Part shown: in pieces, positions 14,464 to 23,576 of the stretch
How the letters are laid out: each line of letters starts with the position of its first letter
Numbering within the stretch: the stretch's first letter is position 1
Translations under genes and position numbers: made by a program
Source of the DNA: Candidatus Bathyarchaeum sp.
Lineage (GTDB): Archaea; Thermoproteota; Bathyarchaeia; Bathyarchaeales; Bathyarchaeaceae
Assembly: GCA_003096235.1 (NCBI GenBank)
Contig: PIXT01000248.1
Span: forward strand, 1-32,097
Reading direction: 5' to 3'
DNA length: 32,097 nucleotides
The notes under the pieces: generated by a model
Database searches by the model: none
Told to the model about the DNA's origin: nothing
Seen by the model: the letters and a program-made list of their open reading frames with translations, nothing else

Positions 14464-17400
14464 TTATTTCTCCTTTTCTTTTTTTATTTGCTTTGGGATT
14501 GTGAAAAAGAAGGTACTACCTTTACCGGGTGTGCTTTCAACCCAGATTTTTCCTTCCAGATGCTCGACAATCTTTTTGCAGATTGATAATCCAGCTCCAG
14601 TTCCGTCATACTTCTTTTCTGTTGGGGCTCTTTCAAAAAGATTGAAGATACGTGTCAGATATTTTTCTTCGATTCCTATTCCATTATCGCGAACTTTGAA
14701 TAGGTGATCTTTTTCTCTTTCTTCATGCAAGACTTCTATTTTCGGGGTTTTGGATTCATTGAATTTCAATGCATTACTGATTAGGTTCATGAATAACTGC
14801 CGCATCCACACTCTCTGACCAGAGATAACTGGAAGTTTGTCGACTACAACTTTTGTTTTAGTTTCTTTAATTGCTGCTTCAAGATCGCCGAGGATTTCGT
14901 TTAGGAGTTTGTTCAGGTCAACTTTTTCAAATTCAGTGAATTTTCGTCCAACACGAGAAAGAATAAGCAAGTCTTCAATCATTGAATCCATACGCGAAGA
15001 AGCATTGACCATACGGTTCAAATAGTCTTGACCAGTTTCGTCTAGCTTGTCTGCATAGTCTTCCAAAATAAATGTGCCAAAAGATTTTATGGTTCGAAGA
15101 GGTGCCTTCAAGTCGTGAGATACTACATAGGTGTAACTTTCCAGTTCAGTGTTCGACTGCTTCAATAAACGCATAGCCTCGTCTATTACTTCTTCAGCCT
15201 TCTTTCGTTCTGTGATGTCTCGTGCAATACTCAAAATGGCAGATTTGCCCTGATAGGTCACGAGAGTTGAACTAATCTCAACAGGAATCGGCTTTCCATC
15301 TTTGGGGAAGTGTAAGGCTTCAAAAATTTGCCTTCCATCGGTAGGCAGTTTTGCAATAAGCTCTTTTATTGCCGCTTCGGGCATGTCTTTACTGAGGTCT
15401 TGAGGTCCCATAGAGAGTAATTCTTCCCGAGAATACCCCAATAAATTGACAGCCTTGTCGTTCATATCAACAAATTTTCCATCAAAATCAATGACCCAAA
15501 CCGTATCATTCATTGAATTAAGTATCGCTCGATAATTCTCCTCACTCTGCCTCAAAGCCTCCTCAGCTTTCTTTCTTTCAGTAATGTCCCGTGCAATGCT
15601 AACAATTGCCTCTTTTCCTTGATACGTCACACGACTGGAGCTAACTTCAACAGGAAACGGCTTTCCATCCTTAGTGGTGTGTTCGGTTTCAAAAACAAGT
15701 AAGCGTTTAGTCTTCAGCTTTTCAACAAGACCTCTTATCTGTTCCAAAGTTAGAGCAGTATCAAATTTTTCAGGTCCAGAAGAAAGCAGCTCTTCTCTAG
15801 AATAACCCAAAACTTCAACTGCAGTTTTGTTTGCATCAATAATTTTTCCATCAAAATCAATAACTATAGCAGTATCATTCATTCCATTAATTAACTCTCG
15901 ATACTTCTCTTCGCTTGCCCGAAGCGCTTCTTCAGCTTTCTTTTGTTCAGTTACATCCCTGAAGAAACCAATCATGTACTGTTCGTTTCCGATCTTCATA
16001 AGACGGGAACTAACATCACAGTAGACAACTGTTTTATCCTTCCTCAGAACAGGTACACTTCTACTAACAGTTATTTTTCCCTCAAGCTGTTTTTTAAACT
16101 GATCCAAAGCAAAAGCCAAACCATCTTTGGGAACAATATCAGCCATACCTAACTTGGTCAACTCACCAAAAGAATAACCAGTTATTTCATACATTCTAGG
16201 ATTGGCAAAAACAAATTTTTTGGTTTCAGGGTCCACGGCAAGAATTCCGTTAGTTGCTCCTTCAAAAATTGTCCTGAATTTCTGTACACTTGCTTTTAGT
16301 TCAGTCTCCAGTTTTTTGCGTTCAGTTATATTTAGCCCCATTTCTGATGCTGCAACGATTTCTCCATTTTCGTCTCTAATTGCAGCAACAGTAAGTTCTA
16401 CCCAGATTGGACCTGTAGGAGTGGATATTTTCTGCTCAGTGATAACTAGGTCTTTTCCGGTCTCAAATATTTCTTGAACTCCGCACTTAGGGCAAATGCT
16501 TTTGCGGTAATTGAGGGCTGAGTAACATGTTGCTCCTTCTATTTCTTTTCCAAGTCTATGTTTAAGAACTTTGTTTGCCCACAAAATACGGTAATCTTTT
16601 GAAATAACTGAGAGAGTGGCATTAATATTTGCTGTGACAGTTTCAAGCATTTCTCGCTCCTGACGTAGCGCTTCTGCTATCTCTTTGCGGTCACTAATAT
16701 CTATTGAAAGTATGAAAATGCCTTCAGGCACGGGTTCAATACTGAGTTCAAACCATGCTTTTTCACCTTTAGGATATGTGAATTCATTTTCCAAGTGTGC
16801 GGGTACACGTTTTTCCATACATTCATTGAGGACTGGAAACAACGTTGTTTCTTCAAGTCCAGGATACACTTCCATCATAGTTTTGCCAAGCAGTATTTTC
16901 GGTGACAAGCGTGCATGCTTTGCCGCAGCATCGTTAATGTATGCATAACGCCAGTCATAATCGATAATTTGGCATCCTTCCAGCATATTGTCAAGAGTAT
17001 TACGGAAACGTTTCTCTGACTCTTTGAGTGCTTCTTCCGCTTTTTTGCGGTCAGTTATGTCTATAATTAATCCTCTTAATCCCACAGGTTTATTTCCCTG
17101 AAGAATACGAGTGGAATGTATCATTATTGGAAAGGTGCTACCGTCTTTCCTTAATCCAGCATATTCAATAAAACCTACATCGGTGCCACCTAATACTTTA
17201 GCAAAGTCGCTCTTGGCTCTGTTACGATCCTCGGGAACTAACATCTGAAAAGCATTCAAACGGTTATCAAAATCCTCCCGAGAGTAACCAAAACGATCAA
17301 ACGCAACATCATTCACAATTGTAAGTTTCCCGTTCACATCTGTTTCAAAAACAACTTCAGGAAGTAATTCGCTCAGTTCTCTGTACTTCTCTTCACTCTC

Positions 17401-18606
17401 CTGAAGCGCTTGCTCAGCCTTCTTGCGATCAGTTATGTCTCTTGTTATGCCTATAATCTCGATTTTTCCGTCCCGTTTCACTGGAATAGTCGATGCTTCA
17501 ACAGTAACTAAGGTTCCACCTTTCTTTACCATTTCCAGCTCAACAGGTCCACTAAATTCTCCAAGCATATTCGCTTTGAACGCTTCCATGACAACAGGTA
17601 CATTTTCTGGACGAACAAGAAGATCTAACAGATTTTTTCCAAGCAATTCTTTCCTCTTGTATCCAGTCAACTCCTCAGCCCTTTTGTTTCCATCAAGAAA
17701 AGTCCCGCTGACGTCTTGTACCCAAATTGCTTCAGGTGCATTATCTACCAAACGTTTAAACCGCTCTTCAGATGCTTGAAATTTCTCCTCAGCATTCTTC
17801 AGTCCAGTAACATCATGAAATATAGCCAGAATGGCTGGTTCGCCTTTGTAAACTATCCGCGCAGGATTTAACTCATAAAGTAGCTTTTTCCCATCGTTTG
17901 TAACTGCCTTAATAATGTGAGGTGCAATGTACATTCCCTTTTTTAGCTTCTCCAAATTCTTTTTCATTAAATCTTTGCTCTCAGCAGTAGCAGCATCTGT
18001 TTCCAAAAAGCTCTTCCCAACAAGCTCATCTCCGGTAAATCCCAGTATTTCTTCCGCAGAATGCGAAAACTCTAAAATTTTTCCAGCCATATCCACGATA
18101 ACAATTGGATCCACCATAACTTCGAACAATCGCCGAAAATGCTGTTTTGACTGCTTCAGTTCTTCTTCAGCACGTAAAAGGTCAGTAATGTCTTTGCCGG
18201 TTGCTTGTGCACCCACATAATTTCCGTCGGCATCAAAAATTGCAATTCCATTCCATGCCACGCGCCTAAACCCTGTTGGACTTTTCATTCTAACAACAAA
18301 GCCTTTAACCTGATTTTTGTTCTCAATCAGGTCTTGAAGAGCCGATAATGCTTTTTTTACATCATCGGGGTGAATGTATTGGGCAAAATGTGTTCCAACA
18401 ATTTTTTCGTTTGATTTATTCCAGAATTCATCGGCTGCATCGTTTACAAAAACAAAATTACCGTCTTTATCAATGCTCACAATGAGGTCGTGCATAAGGG
18501 TGCGCAAAATAAGAAGATAGTTGTCTCTTAATCTTTTCACATAGTTTTCTCTAACTGCCTTTTCATCTTTTTTCGAGCGTTTTACCGTAACTTTGTCCAA
18601 AGGCAT
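14464..18606 (-). CDS. Cytoplasmic multi-PAS hybrid-sensor-type histidine kinase with nine PAS domains
   Basis: The 1380-residue protein has no membrane helix, so it is probably a soluble sensor. Nine PAS/PAC modules can be delimited by the D-I-T-x-R-K-K-A-E boundaries: about 25-145, 152-275, 280-400, 405-525, 530-645, 650-765, 773-892, 898-1015 and 1020-1140. The sixth contains Cys694, Cys705 and Cys708, which could bind a metal or respond to redox. The last two are close duplicates. A HisKA domain follows (His1164 in VVSHDLKAPL), then an ATPase domain with N1278 in LISNALKF, DNGIGI and GTGAGLSI; the kinase is complete. Its targets are probably the two downstream regulators. ATG 18606 has AGAGGAG about 9 nt upstream. 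No receiver domain is fused. Confidence 0.95.
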   Translation of the reverse strand: MPLDKVTVKRSKKDEKAVRENYVKRLRDNYLLILRTLMHDLIVSIDKDGNFVFVNDAADEFWNKSNEKIVGTHFAQYIHPDDVKKALSALQDLIENKNQVKGFVVRMKSPTGFRRVAWNGIAIFDADGNYVGAQATGKDITDLLRAEEELKQSKQHFRRLFEVMVDPIVIVDMAGKILEFSHSAEEILGFTGDELVGKSFLETDAATAESKDLMKKNLEKLKKGMYIAPHIIKAVTNDGKKLLYELNPARIVYKGEPAILAIFHDVTGLKNAEEKFQASEERFKRLVDNAPEAIWVQDVSGTFLDGNKRAEELTGYKRKELLGKNLLDLLVRPENVPVVMEAFKANMLGEFSGPVELEMVKKGGTLVTVEASTIPVKRDGKIEIIGITRDITDRKKAEQALQESEEKYRELSELLPEVVFETDVNGKLTIVNDVAFDRFGYSREDFDNRLNAFQMLVPEDRNRAKSDFAKVLGGTDVGFIEYAGLRKDGSTFPIMIHSTRILQGNKPVGLRGLIIDITDRKKAEEALKESEKRFRNTLDNMLEGCQIIDYDWRYAYINDAAAKHARLSPKILLGKTMMEVYPGLEETTLFPVLNECMEKRVPAHLENEFTYPKGEKAWFELSIEPVPEGIFILSIDISDRKEIAEALRQEREMLETVTANINATLSVISKDYRILWANKVLKHRLGKEIEGATCYSALNYRKSICPKCGVQEIFETGKDLVITEQKISTPTGPIWVELTVAAIRDENGEIVAASEMGLNITERKKLETELKASVQKFRTIFEGATNGILAVDPETKKFVFANPRMYEITGYSFGELTKLGMADIVPKDGLAFALDQFKKQLEGKITVSRSVPVLRKDKTVVYCDVSSRLMKIGNEQYMIGFFRDVTEQKKAEEALRASEEKYRELINGMNDTAIVIDFDGKIIDANKTAVEVLGYSREELLSSGPEKFDTALTLEQIRGLVEKLKTKRLLVFETEHTTKDGKPFPVEVSSSRVTYQGKEAIVSIARDITERKKAEEALRQSEENYRAILNSMNDTVWVIDFDGKFVDMNDKAVNLLGYSREELLSMGPQDLSKDMPEAAIKELIAKLPTDGRQIFEALHFPKDGKPIPVEISSTLVTYQGKSAILSIARDITERKKAEEVIDEAMRLLKQSNTELESYTYVVSHDLKAPLRTIKSFGTFILEDYADKLDETGQDYLNRMVNASSRMDSMIEDLLILSRVGRKFTEFEKVDLNKLLNEILGDLEAAIKETKTKVVVDKLPVISGQRVWMRQLFMNLISNALKFNESKTPKIEVLHEEREKDHLFKVRDNGIGIEEKYLTRIFNLFERAPTEKKYDGTGAGLSICKKIVEHLEGKIWVESTPGKGSTFFFTIPKQIKKEKEK

Positions 18607-18668
18607 TCACATTCTCCTCTTGTGAGTCACCCAAGAAAAGTAACAAAAGTTCCTAAACCAGATTCTAC

Positions 18669-18689
18669 ATACCGTCAATATACCGTCAA
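18669..18689 (-). promoter_or_regulatory. Tandem 11-bp direct repeat upstream of the histidine-kinase operon
   Basis: ATACCGTCAA occurs at 18669-18678 and again at 18680-18689, a period of 11 bp, so both copies face the same side of the helix. It lies about 65-85 bp upstream of the kinase ATG. Such phased repeats are often regulator sites, and a response regulator of the operon is one candidate. No other copy was noticed in the window. Confidence 0.4.
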
Positions 18690-18740
18690 GTATTATTTAC
18701 TTTTCGGTGTAAGCAACATAATCTCATACCAAACAAAAAA

Positions 18741-18881
18741 ATGCACATAACAAACAACATCACATCATTAGAAAACTTCTACAAACAACAGCATCTAGAT
18801 TTAGCGCACATCGCATATTTTATCGGCATAAGTCTATTCACAGAAGAAATGGGTTTGCTGAGGCTCTTGCACGGACAATAG
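18741..18881 (+). CDS. Possible 46-residue small protein, uncertain
   Basis: In the 400-bp gap between the kinase and the PQQ-repeat gene, ATG 18741 opens a 46-codon frame beginning MHITNNITSLENFYK and ending at TAG 18881. The peptide could form one amphipathic helix with a hydrophobic AHIAYFIGISLF stretch. No ribosome site is visible, and a second frame through the same DNA is also open but lacks a start codon. Apart from the 11-bp repeat and the terminator at 18971-18997, nothing else is seen in this gap. Confidence 0.22.
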   Translation: MHITNNITSLENFYKQQHLDLAHIAYFIGISLFTEEMGLLRLLHGQ

Positions 18882-18970
18882 AGGAAGAAAAAAATGAACA
18901 AAACTTGCTACTATCGCTTGATCATTTTATTCCGTGCTTGAGCATTTTCAGCCCCATTTTTTCTAATGCA

Positions 18971-18997
18971 TTTTTCTCCCACAAAAAAAGGGAGAAG
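18971..18997 (-). terminator. Hairpin terminator after the PQQ-repeat protein gene
   Basis: TTCTCCC (18974-18980) and GGGAGAA (18990-18996) form a perfect 7-bp stem around a 9-nt loop that is a T-run on the minus strand. The hairpin begins about 14 bases after the stop codon at 19011-19013. Confidence 0.5.
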
Positions 18998-19010
18998 GAA
19001 AATTTTGGAT

Positions 19011-21617
19011 TTATTTTCTCTTTCGTATTGTCAAATAGCTAAGTGCACCGATAATTGAAGCAATGACGACTGCGGCTATGATTGCAGTTTCTGTGGTTAT
19101 TAATTGCGTTTCTGCTGTTTTCAAAGGTGCTTCTAATGTGTTAGTTGCCTCTGGTTCTAGTTCAGGTTCTGCAAGATTAGGAGTCATTTCTACGCCGATT
19201 GCAGTTGATGTTTCATAGGAAGTTGTTTCACCGTAAGGAGTTTGCTCATAGCAGAATAGTAGCCAATCCACTGTTCCCCAATAGAGTTTGTTGTCGTAGA
19301 TGCATGGCGAAGACCAGCAGAATGCGCCCCAGGAATCAAAATCAAGTTTTTCTCCTGTTTCAGCATCAAGAACATAGCACGCTTGCAGTTCACTAGCGAC
19401 ATAGATTTTTCCCTCAGCATACAGTGGACCGCCATGCCAGCTGTGACCCAAATACTGGGACCAAATCAAGTCTCCATTTGTAGCGTTACGACAAAGAATG
19501 CAGAAGAAGTCCATTATGTAGATTTTTCCATCAGAATAAACTGGAGTAATATCGTAAGGTAATGCAGCGGTAATGATGTGTTCAGGAAGTGTAGTAACGT
19601 TGGACCACCATATTTGTTCACCAGTATCAACATCGATTGCATATGTACCCCAAGCGTTTGAAGCTTGGAAAACCATGCCATCAGCAACTACAGGAGATGC
19701 AAGGAAATGTCTACCAACCAACTGACCGCTACCGGTATATCTATGAAACGGAATAGGCGTTTCCCAAATAACTGCGCCAGTATTCGCATTAAGCTTATAC
19801 AAAGTGCCGCTATCTCCACCGGTATCTGCCTGTTTCCAAGCCGATACTCCACCTACTGAAACATATACCGAACCATCGTTTACAGCAAGATTGTTAGAGA
19901 TTAAGCCTCCAGCATCAAAGTTCCAAATGACACTTCCGGTTTCAGCGTTAAGGCAGAAAGCAGTGAAATTCCTTGAACCAACATATAACCGTCCGTCAAC
20001 AATTGTCGGCGAAGAGGTATGTCTTTGCAAAGTATGATAGTAGAATTTAACGTCTGATCCAATGTATGTCTTCCAAACTAGATCTCCATCATCTGCAGTT
20101 AAGCAGTATTGATATCCATCATCAGAAACGAAATAGACATTTTCTCCATAGATAGCAGGATTGTTCTTAATAGCATCACCAGTTTCATAGGTCCACACTG
20201 ACTCACCGGTCAGATGATCAACAGCATGGAAAACTCCATCATTTGAACCAACAAAGATTTTACCATCATATGCAGCAGGGGCACCGTATATTCCTGACCC
20301 GGAATCATAAGTCCATTTTAGACTTAATTCTTCTGGACCATTAGCAAGGCTTTCACCAGTATGTTGAGGATTTCCCTGAAAATCAGTCCACGCCTGCTCA
20401 GGACCATAAACAACGGTTTGACCTCTAACGTCACCAAGGTAAAGGTTGCCATAAGCAAGGATATTATATATTCGTGGCGGACCACCAAAGTCTCTGTTAC
20501 TTCCTAGAATCGACCTTGTTTTCCATAAGAACTCACCAGTATCAGAATCTAAGCACACATATTCTTCTTTAAACTGCTCACCAGTCATTGGATCAGTGTA
20601 ATCAGAACGTCCAGTGTATGCGTAGACTTTGCCATCCCCTGCAATAGTGTATGTTGGGTAGCCAACACCTCCGTCCTCAGTCTTCCAGGTCCAAACAACT
20701 TGACCTGTTTCAATGTCTATTGCATAAACATGGTTGTCGCAATTAATAGAGTAAATTTTGCCATCATAAATAGCGCCCATAAATGACCAGAAACTATAGA
20801 ATCCATTTGGGTCATATGACCACAAGACGTCTCCGGTTGATGCGTCAAAACAGTAGACTGAACCAGATTGTGAAGATTGAATCCATTTGCCATCATAGTA
20901 AGATCCATCGTAGGACATGTAACCAACCATTGGTGTTTCCCAAAGCAAATCTCCAGTCTTTGCATCCAAAGCAATAGCAGTAGACTCTAAGGTTCCAACA
21001 AGTATTCGACCATCTTCTATTATCAGCTTAGCCCCTCGATAGTTCTCTTGTATGAATTTTTCCCAAGCTAAGGTTGGAGCTTGTGTTATATCAGGCCAGT
21101 TCCAAGCGCAAATCGTTGAGGGACCACCCCCACCGCCAGTCTGGCTGTCTTGAGTCCAGAACATTCCCAGCTCTGGATCATAATTATCAGCTAAGACATC
21201 ATATGAAAACAGTTTATCCCCCGTTGCAGTTTCAAAAACCGCGTTGGAAGCAATAAAGTGAGTCTCATCTATTTTTGTTGCGCCATTACCGTCATATTCG
21301 TATACTACAGCTCCAGTCCAAGGATCAACCGCGTATCCTCCAGATAGGAAAACAAAGCCATTAAAGGCAGCCATAGGATAACCGAGATCAGAGTCCCATA
21401 GAATATTCTGTGATCCAGGAGCCGGTCCACTTCCTGCACGCCAGCCTACTTGCATATCACCTTTTACATTGTTAGGCCATTCATATTGAAGTAGATCGGT
21501 TTTGTTTTCTTGAGCACTAACAGTAACATTATTGAAATTTACTAGAAAAAGCATTGGACACATAAGCAAAACAATAGCAATTACAGATAACATTTTGTTT
21601 TTTTCATTTTTTTTCAT
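19011..21617 (-). CDS. Secreted PQQ-like beta-propeller repeat protein, membrane anchored
   Basis: The protein is about 868 residues. A signal peptide (KMLSVIAIVLLMCPMLFLVN, cut after VSA) is followed by many PQQ/quinoprotein-like blades, each with the pattern Y-x-(L/I)-(N/D)-A-x-T-G-x-x-x-W. Examples are YCFDASTGDVLWSY, YAIDIETGQVVWTW, HAVDHLTGESVWTY, KLNANTGAVIWETP and YVLDAETGEKLDF, giving enough for two eight-bladed propellers or one large one. It ends in a Thr/Glu-rich stalk, one helix (about 842-862) and RKRK, so the propeller is displayed outside the cell. No PQQ ligand set or catalytic site is evident, so binding or scaffold roles are as likely as dehydrogenase activity. ATG 21615-21617 has AAGGAG 8 nt upstream; an earlier in-frame start at 21656 is less likely. 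The tail lacks a clear sorting motif. Confidence 0.9.
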   Translation of the reverse strand: MKKNEKNKMLSVIAIVLLMCPMLFLVNFNNVTVSAQENKTDLLQYEWPNNVKGDMQVGWRAGSGPAPGSQNILWDSDLGYPMAAFNGFVFLSGGYAVDPWTGAVVYEYDGNGATKIDETHFIASNAVFETATGDKLFSYDVLADNYDPELGMFWTQDSQTGGGGGPSTICAWNWPDITQAPTLAWEKFIQENYRGAKLIIEDGRILVGTLESTAIALDAKTGDLLWETPMVGYMSYDGSYYDGKWIQSSQSGSVYCFDASTGDVLWSYDPNGFYSFWSFMGAIYDGKIYSINCDNHVYAIDIETGQVVWTWKTEDGGVGYPTYTIAGDGKVYAYTGRSDYTDPMTGEQFKEEYVCLDSDTGEFLWKTRSILGSNRDFGGPPRIYNILAYGNLYLGDVRGQTVVYGPEQAWTDFQGNPQHTGESLANGPEELSLKWTYDSGSGIYGAPAAYDGKIFVGSNDGVFHAVDHLTGESVWTYETGDAIKNNPAIYGENVYFVSDDGYQYCLTADDGDLVWKTYIGSDVKFYYHTLQRHTSSPTIVDGRLYVGSRNFTAFCLNAETGSVIWNFDAGGLISNNLAVNDGSVYVSVGGVSAWKQADTGGDSGTLYKLNANTGAVIWETPIPFHRYTGSGQLVGRHFLASPVVADGMVFQASNAWGTYAIDVDTGEQIWWSNVTTLPEHIITAALPYDITPVYSDGKIYIMDFFCILCRNATNGDLIWSQYLGHSWHGGPLYAEGKIYVASELQACYVLDAETGEKLDFDSWGAFCWSSPCIYDNKLYWGTVDWLLFCYEQTPYGETTSYETSTAIGVEMTPNLAEPELEPEATNTLEAPLKTAETQLITTETAIIAAVVIASIIGALSYLTIRKRK

Positions 21618-21693
21618 TTTTTTTCTCCTTTTAATTTTTGATAGCTTGCTTATCACAGATTCTTAATTTAAATTTTTCCATAAAAACACGTCA

Positions 21694-21747
21694 ATTATTA
21701 GAAAATATTAACAAATAAATAGTGATTAATTCATAAAATCTAATAAT
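21694..21747. promoter_or_regulatory. A/T-rich region with wide inverted repeat upstream of the PQQ-repeat gene
   Basis: ATTATTAG (21694-21701) and CTAATAAT (21740-21747) are perfect inverted arms separated by 38 bp, 77-130 bp upstream of the PQQ-repeat ATG. The half-site TATTAG is the same as in the palindromes at 29243 and 30433, though in very A/T-rich DNA. The rest of the gap to 21889 shows no gene. Confidence 0.25.
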
Positions 21748-21889
21748 CGGGGTTAAAGATTTACAGCATCAAGTTCATCCACGATCACCGAAACATAACC
21801 GTCACACCCGCTTTTTTGATCTTCAAGCAACATAACTACAAAAAAGGCTCAGCGCTTCAACAAATCCAGTAAAAAGATGCAATAAACAT

Positions 21890-22471
21890 TCAGTCACGAA
21901 TCTCATCCGTGTTCAGTAAAACATCTCTCTTAACGCGCAAATAAATTTTATATCCAATGTATCCACCCACTACAGATTCAATTATAATAAGCGGAAGGAG
22001 CAGTAAAACAACATTAAGGAAGGCCATAACATATTCTATAGGTTGCACCACGTAAGCTGTTAGCGCACCCAGAAAGGGATTTAATGCCCAAAACACTACA
22101 GTTGTTAGTACACCCCACAAAAACAATTTGTTATATCGCCTAAATATGCCATATAAACTATTGAAAATTACATCACAAATTAAGGGCGTAATAACGTAAT
22201 TCATTTTAGAAATTACATTGTAGGGAGTGCCGCCAAAATTTAAGGGAATAATAAGGATTGTAAAGATTACCCCTTGAATAAAAACCCTCCAACGTCTACC
22301 CTCATAGATTTGAAAAGAAAAACTCGTCTGAATAGTCAACAATATTATGAAAACATAATTTGACCCAGGTACTCCTGTAACAACCCGAGCCATCTGACCA
22401 AACAACAAAGTTGTAAAAAAGCCTATGTTGGCCATAACAACAATCAGACAAATGTCTTTGGAATCCACCAT
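21890..22471 (-). CDS. Six-helix membrane protein, possibly an ECF S component-like transporter
   Basis: The protein is about 193 residues with roughly six hydrophobic stretches (about 8-28, 36-52, 60-80, 93-110, 117-140 and 155-180) and basic loops (EGRRWR, RVKRD). Size and topology resemble ECF S components, but the sequence lacks motifs I can name, so the family is not assigned. The longest frame starts at TTG 22483; I prefer ATG 22471, near the AAGGGA site. It is divergent from two overlapping Lrp-type regulators 124-137 bp away and may be their target; many Lrp-type regulators control neighbouring transport genes. That link is inference. Confidence 0.55.
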   Translation of the reverse strand: MVDSKDICLIVVMANIGFFTTLLFGQMARVVTGVPGSNYVFIILLTIQTSFSFQIYEGRRWRVFIQGVIFTILIIPLNFGGTPYNVISKMNYVITPLICDVIFNSLYGIFRRYNKLFLWGVLTTVVFWALNPFLGALTAYVVQPIEYVMAFLNVVLLLLPLIIIESVVGGYIGYKIYLRVKRDVLLNTDEIRD

Positions 22472-22607
22472 GTTTCCCTTCAATGCGTTTAAACTAACAC
22501 ATATACGAACAGTTGTTTCAGTTCATTCTATTCAAGAACATATTAAGTTAATGCACACATAGTGTTAACAAAACGACCCATCATACTAATTAATAAAAAA
22601 GACTATA

Positions 22608-23126
22608 TTGAAGAAAAGGATTTTTAGAATAAATAAACGGGGAATAACAATAAAGATTGATCAAATCGACGTCAAAATTCTAAATGCATTACTAAAAGAT
22701 GCTAGATGTAAATTCTCAGAAATTGCAAACGATTGTGGAGTAACCACAAGCAATATTGTGCAGCGTGTCCATAAAATGAAGCAGGCTGGCGTAATTACTG
22801 GAACAGTTTTGAGGCTGAACATGAAAAAATTCAACAAAAATTACGTCGTAATTATAGATATTGATGTTGAACACAAAGAAGTAAATAACATCATCCAATT
22901 TTTGAATAAAATACCTAGCATAGTTATAACTCACAAATTATTAGGAAAACATGACATCCACGCATCATTTTTAACTGAATCTCTTGAAGAAATTGATCAG
23001 ATAAGAGATTTGGTTAATACACAAAAAGGGGTCATCAAAGTATGGATATCAAATAGTCTTGATGAGACGGGGATGCTTCCAGAAAACATTGTGATAACCC
23101 CAACGGAGACCGAAACAAGTGGATGA
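22608..23126 (+). CDS. Lrp/AsnC-family transcriptional regulator
   Basis: The 172-residue protein has an Lrp-type helix-turn-helix (IDQIDVKILNALLKDARCKF, then IANDCGVTTSNIVQRVHKMK) and the VITGTVLRLN hinge. An alpha-beta ligand-binding/oligomerisation (RAM-type) domain follows, from about residue 78. The start is uncertain: the longest frame begins at TTG 22608 and adds 16 basic residues before the usual IDQID start, and no ATG/GTG lies nearer. A rare start codon such as ATA or ATT behind GGGG at 22639-22642 is possible. It overlaps the next regulator by 8 bp, so the two are translationally coupled. Confidence 0.88.
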   Translation: MKKRIFRINKRGITIKIDQIDVKILNALLKDARCKFSEIANDCGVTTSNIVQRVHKMKQAGVITGTVLRLNMKKFNKNYVVIIDIDVEHKEVNNIIQFLNKIPSIVITHKLLGKHDIHASFLTESLEEIDQIRDLVNTQKGVIKVWISNSLDETGMLPENIVITPTETETSG

Positions 23127-23574
23127 AATCGATCTGGAAATATTGAAAGAGCTAAATCAGGATGCTCGAAAATCTTTCAGAGAAATTGCCAAAAAAATTG
23201 GAGTTTCAAATCAGACAGTAATAAATAGATATAACGAAATGAAAAAGAACGGAACAATCCAATTTTGTTCAATTTCGATTGATCTCAAAAAAATCGGATA
23301 CACAAGTTCAGTTCAATTGTTGATGAATAGCTCAAAAGGCAATAATTTATCGAAAACAATTGAAAAACTCAAAAAAACAAAAAATGTACTCATTGTCAGC
23401 AAAACAATTGGAGATTTTGAAGGATACGTTCATCTGGCATTTAAGAACATTCAAGAACTTTATGAATTAATACTGCAAATTAAAAAACATGAAGAAATAG
23501 GAAAGATTGAAATGTCTTTTGTGGTTCCGGGGATGGGAATTTTTCCAAAAAACAGAAAAATACTAAAAGATTAA
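23119..23574 (+). CDS. Second Lrp/AsnC-family transcriptional regulator
   Basis: The 151-residue protein starts at GTG 23119 with MDEIDLEILKELNQDARKSF, a canonical Lrp start, followed by IAKKIGVSNQTVINRYNEMK and the ISIDLKKIGY hinge. Its C-terminal domain is shorter and more diverged than in the preceding gene. The GTG lies inside the end of the upstream gene, whose TGA is at 23124-23126. Lrp-type proteins assemble as dimers to octamers, so the pair may form mixed complexes; this is inference. The ligand is not predictable. Lysine- and isoleucine-rich codon use is like that of its partner. Confidence 0.88.
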   Translation: MDEIDLEILKELNQDARKSFREIAKKIGVSNQTVINRYNEMKKNGTIQFCSISIDLKKIGYTSSVQLLMNSSKGNNLSKTIEKLKKTKNVLIVSKTIGDFEGYVHLAFKNIQELYELILQIKKHEEIGKIEMSFVVPGMGIFPKNRKILKD

Positions 23575-23576
23575 CA

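Noticed and set aside
9286..18805. An identical 16-base string AGCATCTAGATTTAGC near 9286-9301 and 18790-18805.
   Set aside because: One shared A/T-rich 16-mer in 32 kb is near chance expectation, and the flanks do not match.
18803..19015. A long open stretch in another frame (containing NGFAEALARTIEEEKNEQN) in the gap after the kinase.
   Set aside because: It has no start codon, overlaps a terminator hairpin and matches no family I know; a decayed gene is possible but unsupported.
19011..21617. The possibility that the PQQ-repeat protein is an alcohol dehydrogenase quinoprotein.
   Set aside because: The blade motif is present but no cofactor-binding or catalytic residues can be identified, and the sequence fits a general propeller.
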